Counted from the stretch's first letter, positions 1-11,683 are shown. The stretch: 64,000 nt of DNA from Pachyseris speciosa (GCA_016490735.1 JAEMWC010000197.1:713501-777500), one strand, 5' to 3'. Notes: generated from the letters alone by a model not told the origin. Numbers and translations: made by a program.

Positions 1-513
1 TTTTGGTAGATAAACTGCAATCTTAGTTGAAACTTAAGGGAGATGCGCCTCAAAGCATTTCTACATGTCAGTGCAAACAGGCAACCAACAACTCCCCTCC
101 CCTGAATCAATGTGTTGATTTTCATTCTTAGGCCTGTCATTAAAGGCTGGGGGTCTGGATTTTCCTTGGAGATTTTGAATTTAATTGATCACGAGCTACT
201 TTGATAGAAAAAACAGTATTAATAGTGACTATATGCCACAATAGCTGGATTCCCTGGCTATGTTTTGCACTTCCCTGCCTACTCAAAAAAATAGTGACAG
301 CCTTGCACTCCTAAACGTTTCTTCTGTAATGGCAGTTTCCCAAATTCAACGATGAATGTGATGTGGGAGGGGCTAGGAAATGGATGGGGTGAGTTGCATA
401 CAATGGAAACAGGGATTTTTGAACTCCAGATGGTCTAGTTTTTTAGTAGTTGATGTCCAAAATGATCTTGATGATGAGAATAATATTTTAATTACCACCT
501 TTGTTCACTTTAG
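1..513. other. Upstream non-coding sequence / intron of SNAPC3
   Basis: No coding exon or recognisable repeat could be supported here. It precedes the first visible SNAPC3 exon, so it is most likely intron. The N-terminal exons of that gene are probably outside the window to the left. Confidence 0.4.
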
Positions 514-3500
514 CAAAACAAGGTCCAAGAGTTTCTTGTATTGGGAAGTCAGGTAAAGCAACAATTATTGATAACTGAAATTATATCCTGAGCAGATATT
601 TGCCATCTTCCAAAACATCTTATTCGGTCATAACTGGTGTTTTGACAGGAATTTCAAGTTTTGGTTGGTCACTATACAAATGTTGGTCTGGTGACCCTTT
701 TTTTCTTTGTGTTGTGAATTTCCCAGCACACATGTCCAACACGCACCACTGCACAGAAGGGTTAAACAGCAGGTCGGTCATCTTCACATGTCACGCACAT
801 GACTTCAATGGCCTTCCGTGCAGTTGAGTGACCTTCCATGCAACATATCATGGAAGGTTTAAAGATGTTTTCAAAGCTCAGCTTCAGTTCTTTTTCATTA
901 TTTTCTGCAAGAGATGCTTCAATTAGTAATTTCGGAGGTTTCTCTGACAGTCTCTAAACTGTTTGATACGTGTTTTCTTTCTCGAGCGCTGAGCAGAAAT
1001 TGAATATCCATTGATGTAAACAATATGATTAGGCATTTTGGAATAAATAACCTATTTTCACCTCATTAGCTGTACATGTGCTGTGCATACATGGTGTAGT
1101 GGTCATTGTGACCACCCCTATCCTAGCAGGGGCAACTTCTGTGGTTGTTTTTCTTTTCTCTTTTACTTTCTGCTTTATTTTTACAAGTATTATTATTGTT
1201 ATCATTTGTTCAGCTGGAAAGCATTTTGGTAATTTTAAAGGCATATGTGTTGACAGGGTCTATGGATATTCAGTACAAACAAATTGACTCGAACATCCTG
1301 ATAATTGCAATGCATCCAAAAGAAACACAGAATTCTCTTTTCTTTTTTTCCCACCAAATTAAGGATACACCATGTTTTTTTTGCAGGCTGAGTTAAGGCT
1401 AATTGTATCCTCTTGTTTTAATTTTTCAATAGTGCCTCACAGAATTGCGTGACAAGATCTTCTGCACAGCTGATGGCATGGTATTGGGGGATCACAGTGA
1501 TCATCCAGAGCAGCTGTCGCAATCAACTGCAAAGGTTGATATCAGCAGATTGTACCTGTAGGTGTTGACTCGTCGTCCAGGTTAAGGGGACTCACATCTG
1601 GTGCGCTGTTCTAGTTTCTTCACCCAGTGCGGATCAAGTGTTACATAACATCAGTGTGATGTTGATGAAACCAAAATCAGGCCATAGAATTCTGTCTTAT
1701 TGCTGGCTGTTCAATTGCTAAGTTTTAGAATGAATGCAAAGATTTGTGCATTGATTTAAGGAGGGTGATCAATTGTTAATAAACAGATGATCACGTTTAG
1801 TGAGTTGTCTAGTGGTTTACGTTAAGCATTGGTATTTTTTAATAATTTTTTTAGGAAGAATGCAAGTCTGGATTTTTTTTCATTGAGGGAATATTTTACA
1901 ATGATAGACGAGATCCATTATCAAGGGATTACAGCAAGTAAGTCCTTCATTGTAGGTAATTTGATTCAAAATTTTACACCTCATACCATTAGGCATTATG
2001 CTTATTCCGTGGTTGTTTGCCCTTTTATAATAATTATTTTGTTCAATTACTGTCGGGTTTCAGCTACCCAAACTGGACAACACTTAGGTCTGCTAATAGC
2101 CTCTTCTACAATTGCATGCTCAGTGGTCTGGCCTTTGAGTGGAAATGAGGCTGAAGGTGACCTGGGTTTTGATACAAATCCCATGGCCTTTCTTATGTAA
2201 ATCATGTTGTTCTTATACTAACTATAGTCAACATTAACATGAAAAAGACGGAGAGGTTTGTATCAAAACAAGGTCGCCTCCAGCCTCGCTTCCACTCAAA
2301 GACCAGGTCACTGAACACACAACTGTAAAATGGGGGCCGCTAGTTTCGGAACTCTTCTTTTTATTTTCCAGGACTCTGCATCTGCCTTCTTCACTTTGAG
2401 GACCATTTTAACACTAGGGACGGATTATGCGTCTTGTTTCACTGTAGAAACAGCACGGTGTTCATTTTGGGCAGATAATTCGTCTGGTTTTATTCGTCTG
2501 TTTATCCGTTCGGAGCCACCTTAATTTTTCGATAATTTAAAGTGACTCTGAATCCCATGTACAGTTTATTTTTTAACCCATTGACTACCAAACATTTTGC
2601 CGAAAACATCTTTTGAAGCTTGTCGAGCCGTTTTCTGGCCAGAAAGAACCAAAACTGCCCAAAACTCTGTTTGCTGGTGTAGTTCATTGCGCTCGTCTGT
2701 TCCTGATGCTTAATTTTAGCTTTCCAAGATCGAGCATGCGCAGAAAACAAAATTTGGCTTGAAAAGTTTCACCGCCCCCTCTCCTTCTACCTTTCGCTTT
2801 CTCTCCTCCCCTTTTATTTCGCTTTTCTTGCCTCGCCTTCTTTTTCTCTTGCTGGGCATTTCCTGGGCTTCCTTTCGGTGGGAAAAGATTTGTGGAAAAC
2901 TTTTAGGATCATAAGATTTGGTGCAAGGATGTGCAGGTGGGTAATGGAACAAGATTTTCATTCAAATTTTCGGCTCAACATCACTTGTTTTTTTAGCGTT
3001 TTCTCCGGCCTGCTGGATGGAATTGTGCTCATTTGGGTATGGTTTGAAAGATCTCTTCCCCCTACACATGCTACATGTAAAAGTTGTCCATGAGCATTAA
3101 AACTGATGACGTCACAAGCGGTACAAGGAACGTGGTTCTGCGTGGCCGGTTTTGACCGGCACGGTTTTTAATGGGTTAAACTTTGCGGAAAGATAAAACT
3201 TCATATGTTGATTGCAATTCAATAATAAAAAACGGGGGTCATCCGACTCGTTTTTGAGTTACAGGCACATAAAAGCCAAAATTAAGGGTGTTTCTAAGAG
3301 GCTCTACTGTTGCTATTGTAACCTAATATGTCAAAATATGGATCACAACTTGTTGAGAAATAATTGAGAAATTTTTTGATACCATCTTCAAGAAAACGAA
3401 CAAAACATTGTGGGAGTATCGATCCATCAAAGACTTGGTGTTTAAAAGCAACGAAACCATTTTGAGCCACCTTAAACGTTACAGATTTGAATGCGAATTT

Positions 3501-5975
3501 GTACCGTGCTTTTATATTTTTCATTGCCGTTTTAATATTCCCAAACAACTTACGCTGATCGGTGAAGCTACAATTGCAGTCTGTGAAAATCGTCAGTTCG
3601 AGCGAATAAATTCTGCTCTAAAGTGTCTCGCAATTCGCTTGCATTTCTTTCGCGTAGTTTTACTCTAGGCGAAAATTGAGCGCTTTCGCTTCTGTAGTTG
3701 CTCGCATTTATTTGCTTTGGTACTGTGTGTGCTTTCAGGAATCAAATTTGCGAGTGTGTTCACTTTGTAATAATGTTTTGAATCGTCTGTATCCTTTGAT
3801 TGATAGCAAAAGGATTCTGTTGCGTGTTATCGTTTGCCCTTTGTGCTTACGACAGACCTGGGCAGTTTGTAATACTCTACTGTTAGTTTACATTAGCATT
3901 CTGTAATGTTTGTACGTTTAAACAAATTCTGACTATTGCCAGCAATACATTGCCCGTGGCATCCCACGTAAACGCCTCCAAACGTCTTGTTTTATTGACA
4001 AACCGTCTGATTTGCTGTTTCCTTTTTACTGGTAAGGGTGATAATAGACTGGGCTAGAGATCCTCAGAGGAGAAAGTGTCCGGGACTCGGGGTGTTCACC
4101 AGCAAACGCATGCAGGATGTGGTGTTTGAAGATCTGAAGATCAAATTAGGATACCCCTACTTGTATTGCCATCAAGGGAACTGTGAACATGTGTTGATCT
4201 TTACTGATCTCAGGTGAGTAATTCAACATAATCCAAGGCTTAGTATTAATAGGGAAAGGATCTCTTCAGTGCAGTGTTGCCATATGGAAGCTTCCGAGTC
4301 CTGCTTGAAATTCCATGGTGCTTTTTTTTTATTCGGCATGATTGCTGTAGGTTGTACGACGTGGTTCTAACTTTTCAATCGGTGGTTAAATTCCCAGAGC
4401 TTGACCATTCAAATGAAAACTACTGACCCGCTGTTGTACTTTCTTCTGGTGTAAAATCCAAACATTTTCGTCTTTGGATGAAATCCTTGAGTGATACCGT
4501 TCAGATTAAAGCTGTTCATAGATAGATAGAAACTTTATTAAAGAGTCAAACCATGTAGTCGGGAGAAACCCATACTAATAAGGGGACACATATTAATATA
4601 AAAATACAATACAGAATTAAAAAAACTAAAACATCTGCATTTGAAATATAACTATTAAAAGTGTCATGTTGTGCGGAGGATACAACCCTTGCAGCCGGCT
4701 TCTATTAACTCAGTTAGATCTTTGCCACGAATGCGCCTTTTAAACTCATTAAGTGTTTTGGCTGATCTGTCATCCGAAGACAGTTTCCACCATGATTTAG
4801 GTCCTAAGTATCGCAGTGAGTGCCTACCGTAAGTTACAGAGTTATACCAAGGAGTGAAGAAATCAGATTGCCTCAAATGTTCATGTTCAGAGTGCTGCAT
4901 TGTACACAGACATTGTAATGCAAACCTGTTGTCCAGGTTTCTGTTCGTCTTTGATAAATTATTTATTGATGGACATGCATTGCGGTTGGCGTATCTTTTC
5001 TAACCCTTTATTTCTAGCTCTTTTGATCCTCACCTCTTGGGCAAAAGATGAGAGCTTGGTGACTATTTTCACTTTAGACAACCTGCAAGAGCCAAAGACT
5101 TGAACCTTTCACTCCCATTTAAGTTCAAAACTTCATCAGAATCAGTACTCATATCAGTTTTAAGTGGTGTCGACACCGGAGGATTTCATCGACAGAGCTA
5201 AGCGATTGTTGTTGTTGTTTTGTTTTGTTGCCGTGTTGTTCTGAATGTGGCTCCATTTCTTGATTTTCAGATTGTTAGATGTAGACGACGAACCCAACGC
5301 GAACGAATACCCACTACAAGTGTTTAAACATCGAGGAAAGAGATTGCGGTGCCGAGTGTGTGATGTGTACACCGCAAGGTAAGACAAGACAGGTTTCCTC
5401 GCGCGCGGAATAGTCACTCACAGCAAGTGAACGTTACGCTAATAGTTACTGCAGTTAAATTTGGACGGCAAGTTCATTGAGGTCGATAAAACCAAAACTA
5501 CACTAATTGCTGAGACCAATCACACAAAAGCGTTAGCAACACAATGAACCAGTCAGGAGTCGTAGTGTCAAACCAAACGTGTCAAGCACACGAAACGTGC
5601 AGACAATTCACGTGTTATTTTGGTTGGTTGAGAAAATGACGCGAGTATTATTGTCAACCAATCACAAGGAAGTAAACTTTCATTTGTTGATGGCTTAGAA
5701 AGTGGCGCGAGTTTTGTAAACCAATCATAAGTTAGTAGTATTTGTTTTACTGTTGGCTGGGAAAATGGCACGAGTATTGTTAACCACTTGAATCAGAGGG
5801 TGGTAATCTTTGATTTACTGTTTATTTTAGATGGGTGACTGTGAATGATACTCTAGCATGTGAGGATCCTTGTTTCTTCTGTGCCACGTGTTTTAAGGGA
5901 CTTCACTACGCACCGAACGGCGAGAAAATCTGCGATTTCCAGGCTTATCCGGTAGTCGGAGACTTCGACTGGTGA
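514..5975 (+). CDS. SNAPC3: SNAPC3 (snRNA-activating protein complex subunit 3), 3' six exons
   Basis: Encodes the C-terminal part of the SNAP50 subunit of SNAPc, the complex that binds the proximal sequence element of snRNA promoters for Pol II and Pol III transcription in the nucleus. Six exons with consistent phases and AG/GT borders are visible: 514-552, 1433-1534, 1855-1937, 4037-4213, 5271-5378 and 5831-5975, the last ending in TGA. Conserved pieces include [16 protein letters not shown] across the first junction, [31 protein letters not shown], the Cys pair [10 protein letters not shown], and [20 protein letters not shown], which together form the SNAP50 zinc-finger region. Family members are about 400 residues; only the C-terminal part is here. 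The intron after exon 3 is long (2.1 kb) and the next one carries a LINE tail in antisense. The reading frame is open through all six exons, so this copy looks functional. Recognition rests on motif memory, without a database search. Confidence 0.9.
4515..4990 (-). mobile_element. 5'-truncated LINE (non-LTR) 3' end, RT C-terminal tail
   Basis: The minus strand encodes the C-terminal tail of a non-LTR ORF2 ([28 protein letters not shown]). It is followed by an AATAAAG-type 3' end and a (TCTA)n microsatellite tail at 4517-4540, typical of CR1/L2-like elements. It is heavily 5' truncated and lies in the SNAPC3 intron in antisense. The same fragment is present in copy B, so it predates the duplication. 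Confidence 0.8.
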
Positions 5976-6360
5976 TTTGGTCTCACATCCATGACCTTAC
6001 TGGATAGAGTGCGGGAGAGTAAGCAATCGCGTCAGGGCGAGGTGACGAAGGCGAGGAAACACTCAGCTCCACTGTTAGCGTTTTTCGAGATAACATCCCA
6101 AGAAGCAGCAATCCAAAGCGTCTCTTTCCAAGTTTGACGCGTATATGAATATGGATTACCCTTTTAGGCGCCACCAAAGACAGACTCTCGTGTCTTGAGT
6201 GGATTAAAAAGAGTGGTATTAAAAACTTTTCTAAGCTACAAGCTGTTTGAAGCGACTTCTTTGGGGACCAGCACATATGAAAAGAAACAGAAAGAAATAG
6301 AAAACAAACTGCGGTTATAAAAAACCACGCATGGTTTAAGAATTTGAATTCATTTAACTT

Positions 6361-6400
6361 GATGTTTCGTATGTTACAACATACATCTTCAGAAGTGACA
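6361..6400 (-). ncRNA. Hammerhead ribozyme-like motif (Penelope type), copy A, mutated
   Basis: On the minus strand the core CTGAAGA (6386-6392) is followed by a 7-bp hairpin (GTATGTT/AACATAC) and GAAAC (6364-6368). This is the order C3-U4-G5-A6-N-G8-A9, stem II, GAAA of a type I hammerhead with minimal helix III. The triplet after GAAAC reads ATC where the copy B version has GTC, which would break the helix III base next to the cleavage site. One unpaired T lies between the core and stem II. Such motifs are known from the terminal repeats of Penelope-like elements. Confidence 0.55.
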
Positions 6401-6851
6401 GTTATAAAAATGTGGGCGAATTAAAACTTTACTGGTACAGAGGTTAACAAGAGGCAGTCAAGAACTGCATAGCAATGAATAAAGTGGATTCTTTATAGTT
6501 AAAGCAGTGTCGTGAATAGTAGTTGCAGTATTTTTTTGTAGCTCAGTACCAGCCTAGAAGAGGCTCGAAGAGGTGTAAGTGACCACTCCACTTTCGGTTT
6601 CACTCGGTACTGCTCGATGTCTTAGAAATTCGTTTCCATTCGTCATCATTGGTTCTGTTTTGGAATACTTATCTACTCAGTGACAACGTTTGAGCGACGT
6701 TGCTGGGCTCCCTCGAAGTTCAAAAGAGAAGTTGTTAACTTATTTCAGATCACTTTTTGCTATTTTGCATCTGTAACCAGGTGCAGCTCTCTTAGACAGT
6801 GTGAAAAGTGTTTTTTCCTGGCCCATTTTTCGAGCTTTTTAGTGACCGTTT

Positions 6852-7116
6852 ATAATAATTTGGATTTTATATAGCGCATTTTCCATTTGTACATGATCAA
6901 ATGCACTTTACAAGCAGATGAAATTGAAATTTGGAAATGTTGGTTTTTGTGGAGAGGGGAAAACCGGAGAACTCGGAGAAAAACCTGTCTGAGCAGAGAA
7001 GAGACACCGAAGAGAACCAACAACAAACTCAACCCACATATGACGTCGAGTGGGGGAATGGAACCCGGGTCACATTGGTGGAAGGCGAGCGCTCTCACCA
7101 CTGTGCCATCCCTGCT
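6852..7116 (-). mobile_element. tRNA-derived SINE (copy A only)
   Basis: Copy B reads straight through this position, so a 265-bp insertion is present only in copy A. On the minus strand it begins near GGGATGGCACAGTGGTGAG, which resembles a Pol III A box, and continues to GGGTTCCATTCC, which resembles a B box. The body then ends in an AT-rich tail (ATATAAAATCCAAAT). This is the usual architecture of a tRNA-derived SINE mobilised by a LINE. The short flanking TAT is the only repeat resembling a target duplication. Confidence 0.75.
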
Positions 7117-7439
7117 ATGGAGGTTTTCCAGCCGACGAGTGCTCTCTAAATCGAATTGTGTCTGACGTCCGTGATAATCGAGTCAAAAAATGCCCTGTTA
7201 TGGACACAAAAGTGCCTTACGAGACACAAAACCTGTTTATTTCAAGGGTTAAAGAAGCCGATTGTTTTTCACCGGCCGGAGTTGTGACTTTCGTAAACAG
7301 GTCGACTGGAAACGTTCTCGAATAGATGAGCCTTAAAATCAGCGAGAATTCTTCCTCAGCAAAAAATGAGTGGCATAAAGATCAGGGATATGACGGTAAT
7401 TTACGGAGCCCCCAACAGGACATCAAGCAAAAAATTTTG

Positions 7440-7605
7440 AGATGGAAAAGGACGACTTATAAGTCGACTTATATAATTCGTCCAACGCGTTTTATAAATT
7501 CTCGTCCAGTCGAGTTATAAATCGACGTATAACTCGTCCATTCGAGTTATAAGACGACTTATAACTCGTCCAGTCGAGTTATAAGTCGACTTATAACTCG
7601 TCCGA
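7440..7605. repeat. Palindromic minisatellite with SalI core
   Basis: About four degenerate units of 34-38 bp built around the palindrome ATAAGTCGACTTAT followed by AACTCGTCCA. The corresponding locus in copy B (41040-41130) has only about two units, so the array expanded or contracted after duplication. Confidence 0.8.
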
Positions 7606-8017
7606 TGGACTTTGGCCTTTGGCTTAAAACCCTACGGGAGCAATTGCAGCTCAAGCAAAACTATAAACAATACTAACAACCAGTCCGAACAGACTAGAAC
7701 TGTCACCGTATTGCCTCAAGCTCTGTTTCTTTTGTCTAATGTGTGATCGTTTCCCTTAGGCCGGGCTAACATGTCCAAGATCACTACCGAAACTCCCGAA
7801 ACCGTGCAACTGAGAAAGGATGCTATAACATGATTCCTTATATGGTTCGTAGAGCAAAGAAAAATAATAATTATAAAGACACCCATTAAACATTAATTTA
7901 TTTTGTATCTCCTTCATGAATTATTTAGGAATTTTTGAACGCTTTTAAAAACAACAACGAATAATCAGTCGTTCGAATCAGTGTCTTCGTTCATCCATGA
8001 CTAGAACTTCACTATCC

Positions 8018-8243
8018 TTACTGGCCTGGCGTGCGTTTCTCGAAACCCCGGAAACTTTTCGGGTCTATTTCGGGTGCCACAATTTCCTTCATATCTTAAA
8101 AACAAAGACGGTTCCGGGCATGAAATTTTGCAACAAATTTGCCCTTTCGTATCTTGAAATCATGGTTAAAGGCCATCTTTTCAGAATAGATGGATCTTAG
8201 TTTTTAAAATGGCTTTTCGGCCCGAAAAGTTTACGGGACTTTT
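8018..8243. mobile_element. MITE inserted at 3' end of the SLATT-like gene
   Basis: Absent from copy B. It carries subterminal inverted repeats (CCGGAAACTTTTCGGG near the left and CCCGAAAAGTTTACGGG near the right). It lies at the 3' end of the minus-strand gene at 8231-8851 and supplies that gene's final residues and stop codon. The superfamily is uncertain; a hAT-like origin is possible. Confidence 0.6.
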
Positions 8244-8851
8244 GTGATATTAGTCATTTTAGCTGACTCTTCTTCTTGTTTCTGTCTTTTTTCTTTCTCT
8301 CTTTTCTCTATTTTCTCCAAGGCCGCGCGATAAGCCCATTCCTCGGATTTTATCCTGCTGTTAACTTCTTTCTTTGCCTGAAGTAAGTTCTCATAATTCT
8401 TTGCAAGCGTGCTCCAGGGTATCTCGGAATTCCACACGTCGCTTTCGGCAAAAAACTGAGCTCGCTTTTCCAGGTGCTGGCATTCGATTCCACTGATAAA
8501 GTGCAGTTGGGCCAAAGTCCGTGGGGAGTTAGGAAGAGGAGAAATTGCCGCGACTGCGAAGGCAACAAACGTTGTAGAGCTGGCACCAAAGATCGGTGCA
8601 AGACGAGGGTACTTTGCAGTAAACGTTTTCCATGTCAGTGTGGATAGCACGCCGCCTGTAGTCCCAGACAGTCCTGTAAAGCAAGATGCGTACTGTATTC
8701 TGCGATCCCATTTTGTATAGTGCTCGGATGATAGGTAATGGGAAGTGGCTGTTACACGCAAACTACGTCGCATTTTGTGAAGTTGTTTTTCTAAGTTACG
8801 TCTCCTTTCTCGATCCGCCTGAGACATCTTTGAAAAGATCGAAGAACCCAT
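8231..8851 (-). CDS. SLATT-like 2TM protein 1 (single exon)
   Basis: An intact intronless ORF of 206 residues, one of three intact and one broken members of the same family here. An N-terminal amphipathic helix (about 10-35, Arg/Glu rich) is followed by the conserved VTATSHYLSSEHY. Two hydrophobic, probably membrane-spanning helices come next (about 52-72 and 84-104), joined by a short loop with PRLAPI. A cytosolic helical tail follows, containing LHFISGIECQHLEKRA, the W-x(8)-A-x-x-Y-x-x-L pattern and a charged C-terminus. This layout resembles the SLATT 2TM domains that act as membrane effectors in prokaryotic nucleotide-signalling defence and occur sporadically in eukaryotes. The family assignment is my inference. 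The N-terminus MGSS is myristoylation-like but lacks Ser6. A MITE replaces the C-terminal tail seen in copy B. Confidence 0.65.
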   Translation of the reverse strand: MGSSIFSKMSQADRERRRNLEKQLHKMRRSLRVTATSHYLSSEHYTKWDRRIQYASCFTGLSGTTGGVLSTLTWKTFTAKYPRLAPIFGASSTTFVAFAVAAISPLPNSPRTLAQLHFISGIECQHLEKRAQFFAESDVWNSEIPWSTLAKNYENLLQAKKEVNSRIKSEEWAYRAALEKIEKREKEKRQKQEEESAKMTNITKVP

Positions 8852-8976
8852 CGAACCGTTTTTTTAAAGGCCTTGTCTTGGTGAACTTCAAGGGCCCGAG
8901 CACAACACGGAAGTCCCGGAAGATTCATTCTCGTTTCCAGGGCTACCCGTCCCTCTCATTCGGAAAGGCCTGGATT

Positions 8977-8981
8977 AAGGT
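8977..8981. other. Empty target site of the Polinton in copy A
   Basis: The sequence GGATTAAGGTCTGGATG at this point is continuous in copy A. In copy B it is interrupted: the left part (GGATTAA, then AGTC) ends at about 47445 and the right part resumes with GTCTGGATG at 63267. This defines the ancestral pre-integration site of the 15.8-kb element. Confidence 0.85.
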
Positions 8982-8999
8982 CTGGATGAAAAGTGGAAC

Positions 9000-10000
9000 C
9001 CCGCTCTACGGACACCCGCTTGAAACGGACATTTGGATATGACAGACAGTTTTGTTTGTTCCGACGAAAAGCTCATATAGTTTCACTAAAATTAACTCTC
9101 TTAATACAGACAACGGATACTTTTCTGTGTTCCACTTTACGGACACTGGTTATCTCTGCACTGTTCATTTTCAGTGTTTGATCCTTGAACTGTAGTCATT
9201 TCCTTCCACATACGTCTACCGATCCTCGGTTGGTATACTTTGACTTTTATGACTATACCAGTGTGGTTTTTGGTGTTCGGAAGGTAATATGGAATGTGGC
9301 TGATAATTTCCTTTAACACAGCGAAAGAGTTTTTATCCTCGGCATTTTTTCGCTCTGGCTGTAGTCCTTGTAAACCGTGAAATCCTCTTATCCAGGAAAG
9401 TTACCGCAAAGTTTCTTTGGTTTGAACTTGTCGGTTACAGTCAGTTACTGTTAAGAAATAACACAACGTTTTGTTGCTGTAAAGATGTTGCTTTAGTCTT
9501 TGTATCGAAAAGATATGTCCGCGACGTTTTATTTCAAAGAGCCAGCTTAACGGGAACCCGGATAATACGGAGACTTAAGCATGTTCCCTTGGTGTCCGTA
9601 TTAAACTGGTTCCACTGTACCTCTCTCCTTGAGTTCATCACGCCGTGACCACGTAGATCGTGTTTTCTTTCTTTCTTTCTTTCTTTCTTTCTTTTTTTCT
9701 TTTGAGAAGAGGAAAGTGGGTGGGGGAGGGGGGAGGGGGAGGGGCAATTTGACCAAAATCAAAACCCAAACAAAAAAGTGGCTTCCAAAGTCTCTTGTTT
9801 GTTATCAAATAATGTGTGCAAATTTGTCTTAAGGTTTACTTACCAGCAAAAAAAAAACAGGTTATAAGAATTGAAGTAAAATTTCGATTTCTTCGATAGC
9901 AGTTCCTTCCAGTTCCCTTCAGTGTTTTCCCATCTTACGAAAACGAAAATTTCGAATTCAGATCCGGCCATTCTAAACGAACTGAACGCTAGGTTCTGAA
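9000..10000. other. Intergenic sequence between divergent SLATT-like genes
   Basis: Non-coding stretch between the minus-strand gene 1 and plus-strand gene 2. It contains a CTTT microsatellite (about 9665-9705) and a G-rich run. Most of it is duplicated at 63290-64000. Both genes point away from it, so their promoters should lie here, but no clear TATA or initiator can be defended. Confidence 0.5.
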
Positions 10001-10010
10001 CGGGAGCACA

Positions 10011-10637
10011 ATGGGTAATTCTCCGTCACCGCACGTAAACAAGGCAGCTGAGGATCGAATGAAACGAGAAAAACTTGAATACGAACTACGCCAGATGCAG
10101 TACAGCTTAAAGGTGACATCCACGGCTCATTACATCGCTTCAGAATATTACAGAAACTTGGACATCAAGCTTCAGTACGCATCAGCCTTCACTGGCGCGT
10201 TAGGAAGCACTGCGAGCGTGGCGTCGAAATTAGCGTGGAAATCTTTGATCTCGAGTAACCCCCGCCTCGCTCCTATTTTGGTGGCCATCTCCACCACCTC
10301 GCTTCTGTTCACAGCTGTTGTCCACGTACCGCAGATACAGAATTCACCCGCTAATTTATACAAATTGCACTTTAGATCCGGTATTGAGTGTCAGTACCTC
10401 GAGAGGCAGGTGGTGTTTGTCGCTGAGACAGAGGTGTGGGACTCGAGTGTGGCTTGGGCGACTCTCGCATCGCGATACAGTGAATTGCTGAAGACTAAGA
10501 AGGAGGTGAACAACGGCATACAGTCAGAGTACTGGGCGTATCGTGCAGCCTTGAAAAAGATCGAGCAAAGAGCGAAAGAGAAAAAACTGCAGGCGGAAAA
10601 TGAAGCTAGAGGTACAAATGCGACGACTGAGTGTTAA
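10011..10637 (+). CDS. SLATT-like 2TM protein 2 (single exon)
   Basis: Intact intronless ORF of 208 residues, paralogous to the genes at 8231 and 14530. Predicted order: N-terminal helix (15-35); VTSTAHYIASEYY; first membrane helix (about 56-75); loop with NPRLAPI; second membrane helix (about 86-106); LHFRSGIECQYLERQ; then W(143)-x-x-x-x-x-W and a Tyr/Leu heptad region ending in a Lys/Glu-rich coiled tail. It begins MGNSPS, which fits the N-myristoylation consensus (Gly2, Ser6). If acylated and membrane-spanning, it would have both termini on the same face. The start is chosen because all three paralogs begin with Met-Gly at the same aligned place. Function is unknown; an effector role like prokaryotic SLATT proteins is an inference. 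Confidence 0.7.
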   Translation: MGNSPSPHVNKAAEDRMKREKLEYELRQMQYSLKVTSTAHYIASEYYRNLDIKLQYASAFTGALGSTASVASKLAWKSLISSNPRLAPILVAISTTSLLFTAVVHVPQIQNSPANLYKLHFRSGIECQYLERQVVFVAETEVWDSSVAWATLASRYSELLKTKKEVNNGIQSEYWAYRAALKKIEQRAKEKKLQAENEARGTNATTEC

Positions 10638-10649
10638 TTGATCTTATTG

Positions 10650-11600
10650 AGTGTTAAAGCCAGAAAGTGGACAAAATTGACAAATTTCGTTTTCGAAAGT
10701 TAGTGTAAAAGAAACCGTAACACAAGGAAACGTGCACGGCTGTGGCAGTTACACTTTGTGTGGTGTGGTGTGGTGATATATTCACAATGATTATTAACTG
10801 GATCATTGGATAATTTGCAATTCCAGAAATTTTAATTGGTTTTAAGGAGGCTCGCATCAGTTTATTTGGCTTTGGGGTGTACCTGTTGAAACCAAATTCC
10901 CCATAGAAGACAAGCTATGATTTCCTGGACATTTCAACATCTATTCCACGTTTGATCAAAGTTTGTTTTCTCATTAGTTTCCAAGCAACAGCTGTTACCA
11001 TCGTCACAGTAACGCGTAGCCGTTCATTTAGAAAAAGGTCAATTATATCGAAATCCAGTCAGACGCTTCATAACGAAACTTCTAGAGCTTAAACTACTCA
11101 AGTCCCACAACTTGTAGGCCAAATTTGAAAACAAAATCTATATAAAACTGATGAATAGATTGTCTTCTGGACTTTCTTACATAATGAAATCATCACGATC
11201 CAGTAACACTTCTTGGTTGTTTTTTAAAGAACAATTATTTCGCTCACGCTTGTTGGGCGCTCTTGGAACAGTCTTATAAGACCAAGCGTGGTACATGAGA
11301 GTAAAGCGAAAAGTAGCCTGTTCTTTAGTCTTTCAAAATGCACTTATGTCCAGAAATGAACGTAACTCTGAAACTGGTTATAACAAGTTATTTATAATTT
11401 TCGTATACTTCATATTAGATGCAATAGCTTGTGTTTGGTTGAGGACTGGGGCTAGTAGTGGAGGAGCGTTGTGTGGTTGACGACACAAAGAACGGCTGCG
11501 CAGGAAACAATAGGTCTAGGGGACACTTTGTGATGTCTATCATGAACCGAATGAATCTCATTATCGGTCAATCCTGGCTGAACATATCTCTCAAGAAAGG
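10650..11600. other. Intergenic sequence
   Basis: No exon, ORF with family resemblance or clear repeat was found. A short GT-rich (GTGTGGTGTGGTG) run occurs near 10755. Confidence 0.4.
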
Positions 11601-11606
11601 ATGATA

Positions 11607-11662
<56 letters not shown>

Positions 11663-11683
11663 AATGATGATTGATGATGATGA
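11601..11683 (+). repeat. (GAT)n microsatellite
   Basis: A run of roughly 20 imperfect GAT repeats with a few ATAATGATT interruptions. Confidence 0.95.

Larger units (their letters stand above)
1127..9760 (+). repeat. Segmental duplication, copy A
   Basis: This block matches, in the same order and orientation, the sequence from about 30075 to the window end. It covers SNAPC3 exons 2-6, the intervening introns, an intergenic stretch and the minus-strand SLATT-like gene. Copy A is compact; copy B contains several large insertions. Copy A does carry two insertions that copy B lacks: a SINE at 6852-7116 and a MITE at about 8018-8243. Copy A therefore serves as the empty-site reference for most mobile elements in copy B. 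Homology starts abruptly near the octet GGGGCAAC, after SNAPC3 exon 1, so that exon was not duplicated. Confidence 0.9.

Noticed and set aside
1029..1396. Short overlapping ORFs near 1.1-1.4 kb
   Set aside because: They lie in an intron of SNAPC3, are hydrophobic by low-complexity T-rich sequence and lack conservation of frame in copy B.
9629..9832. 67-codon ORF with Ser/Phe runs
   Set aside because: Produced by a CTTT microsatellite and a G-rich tract.
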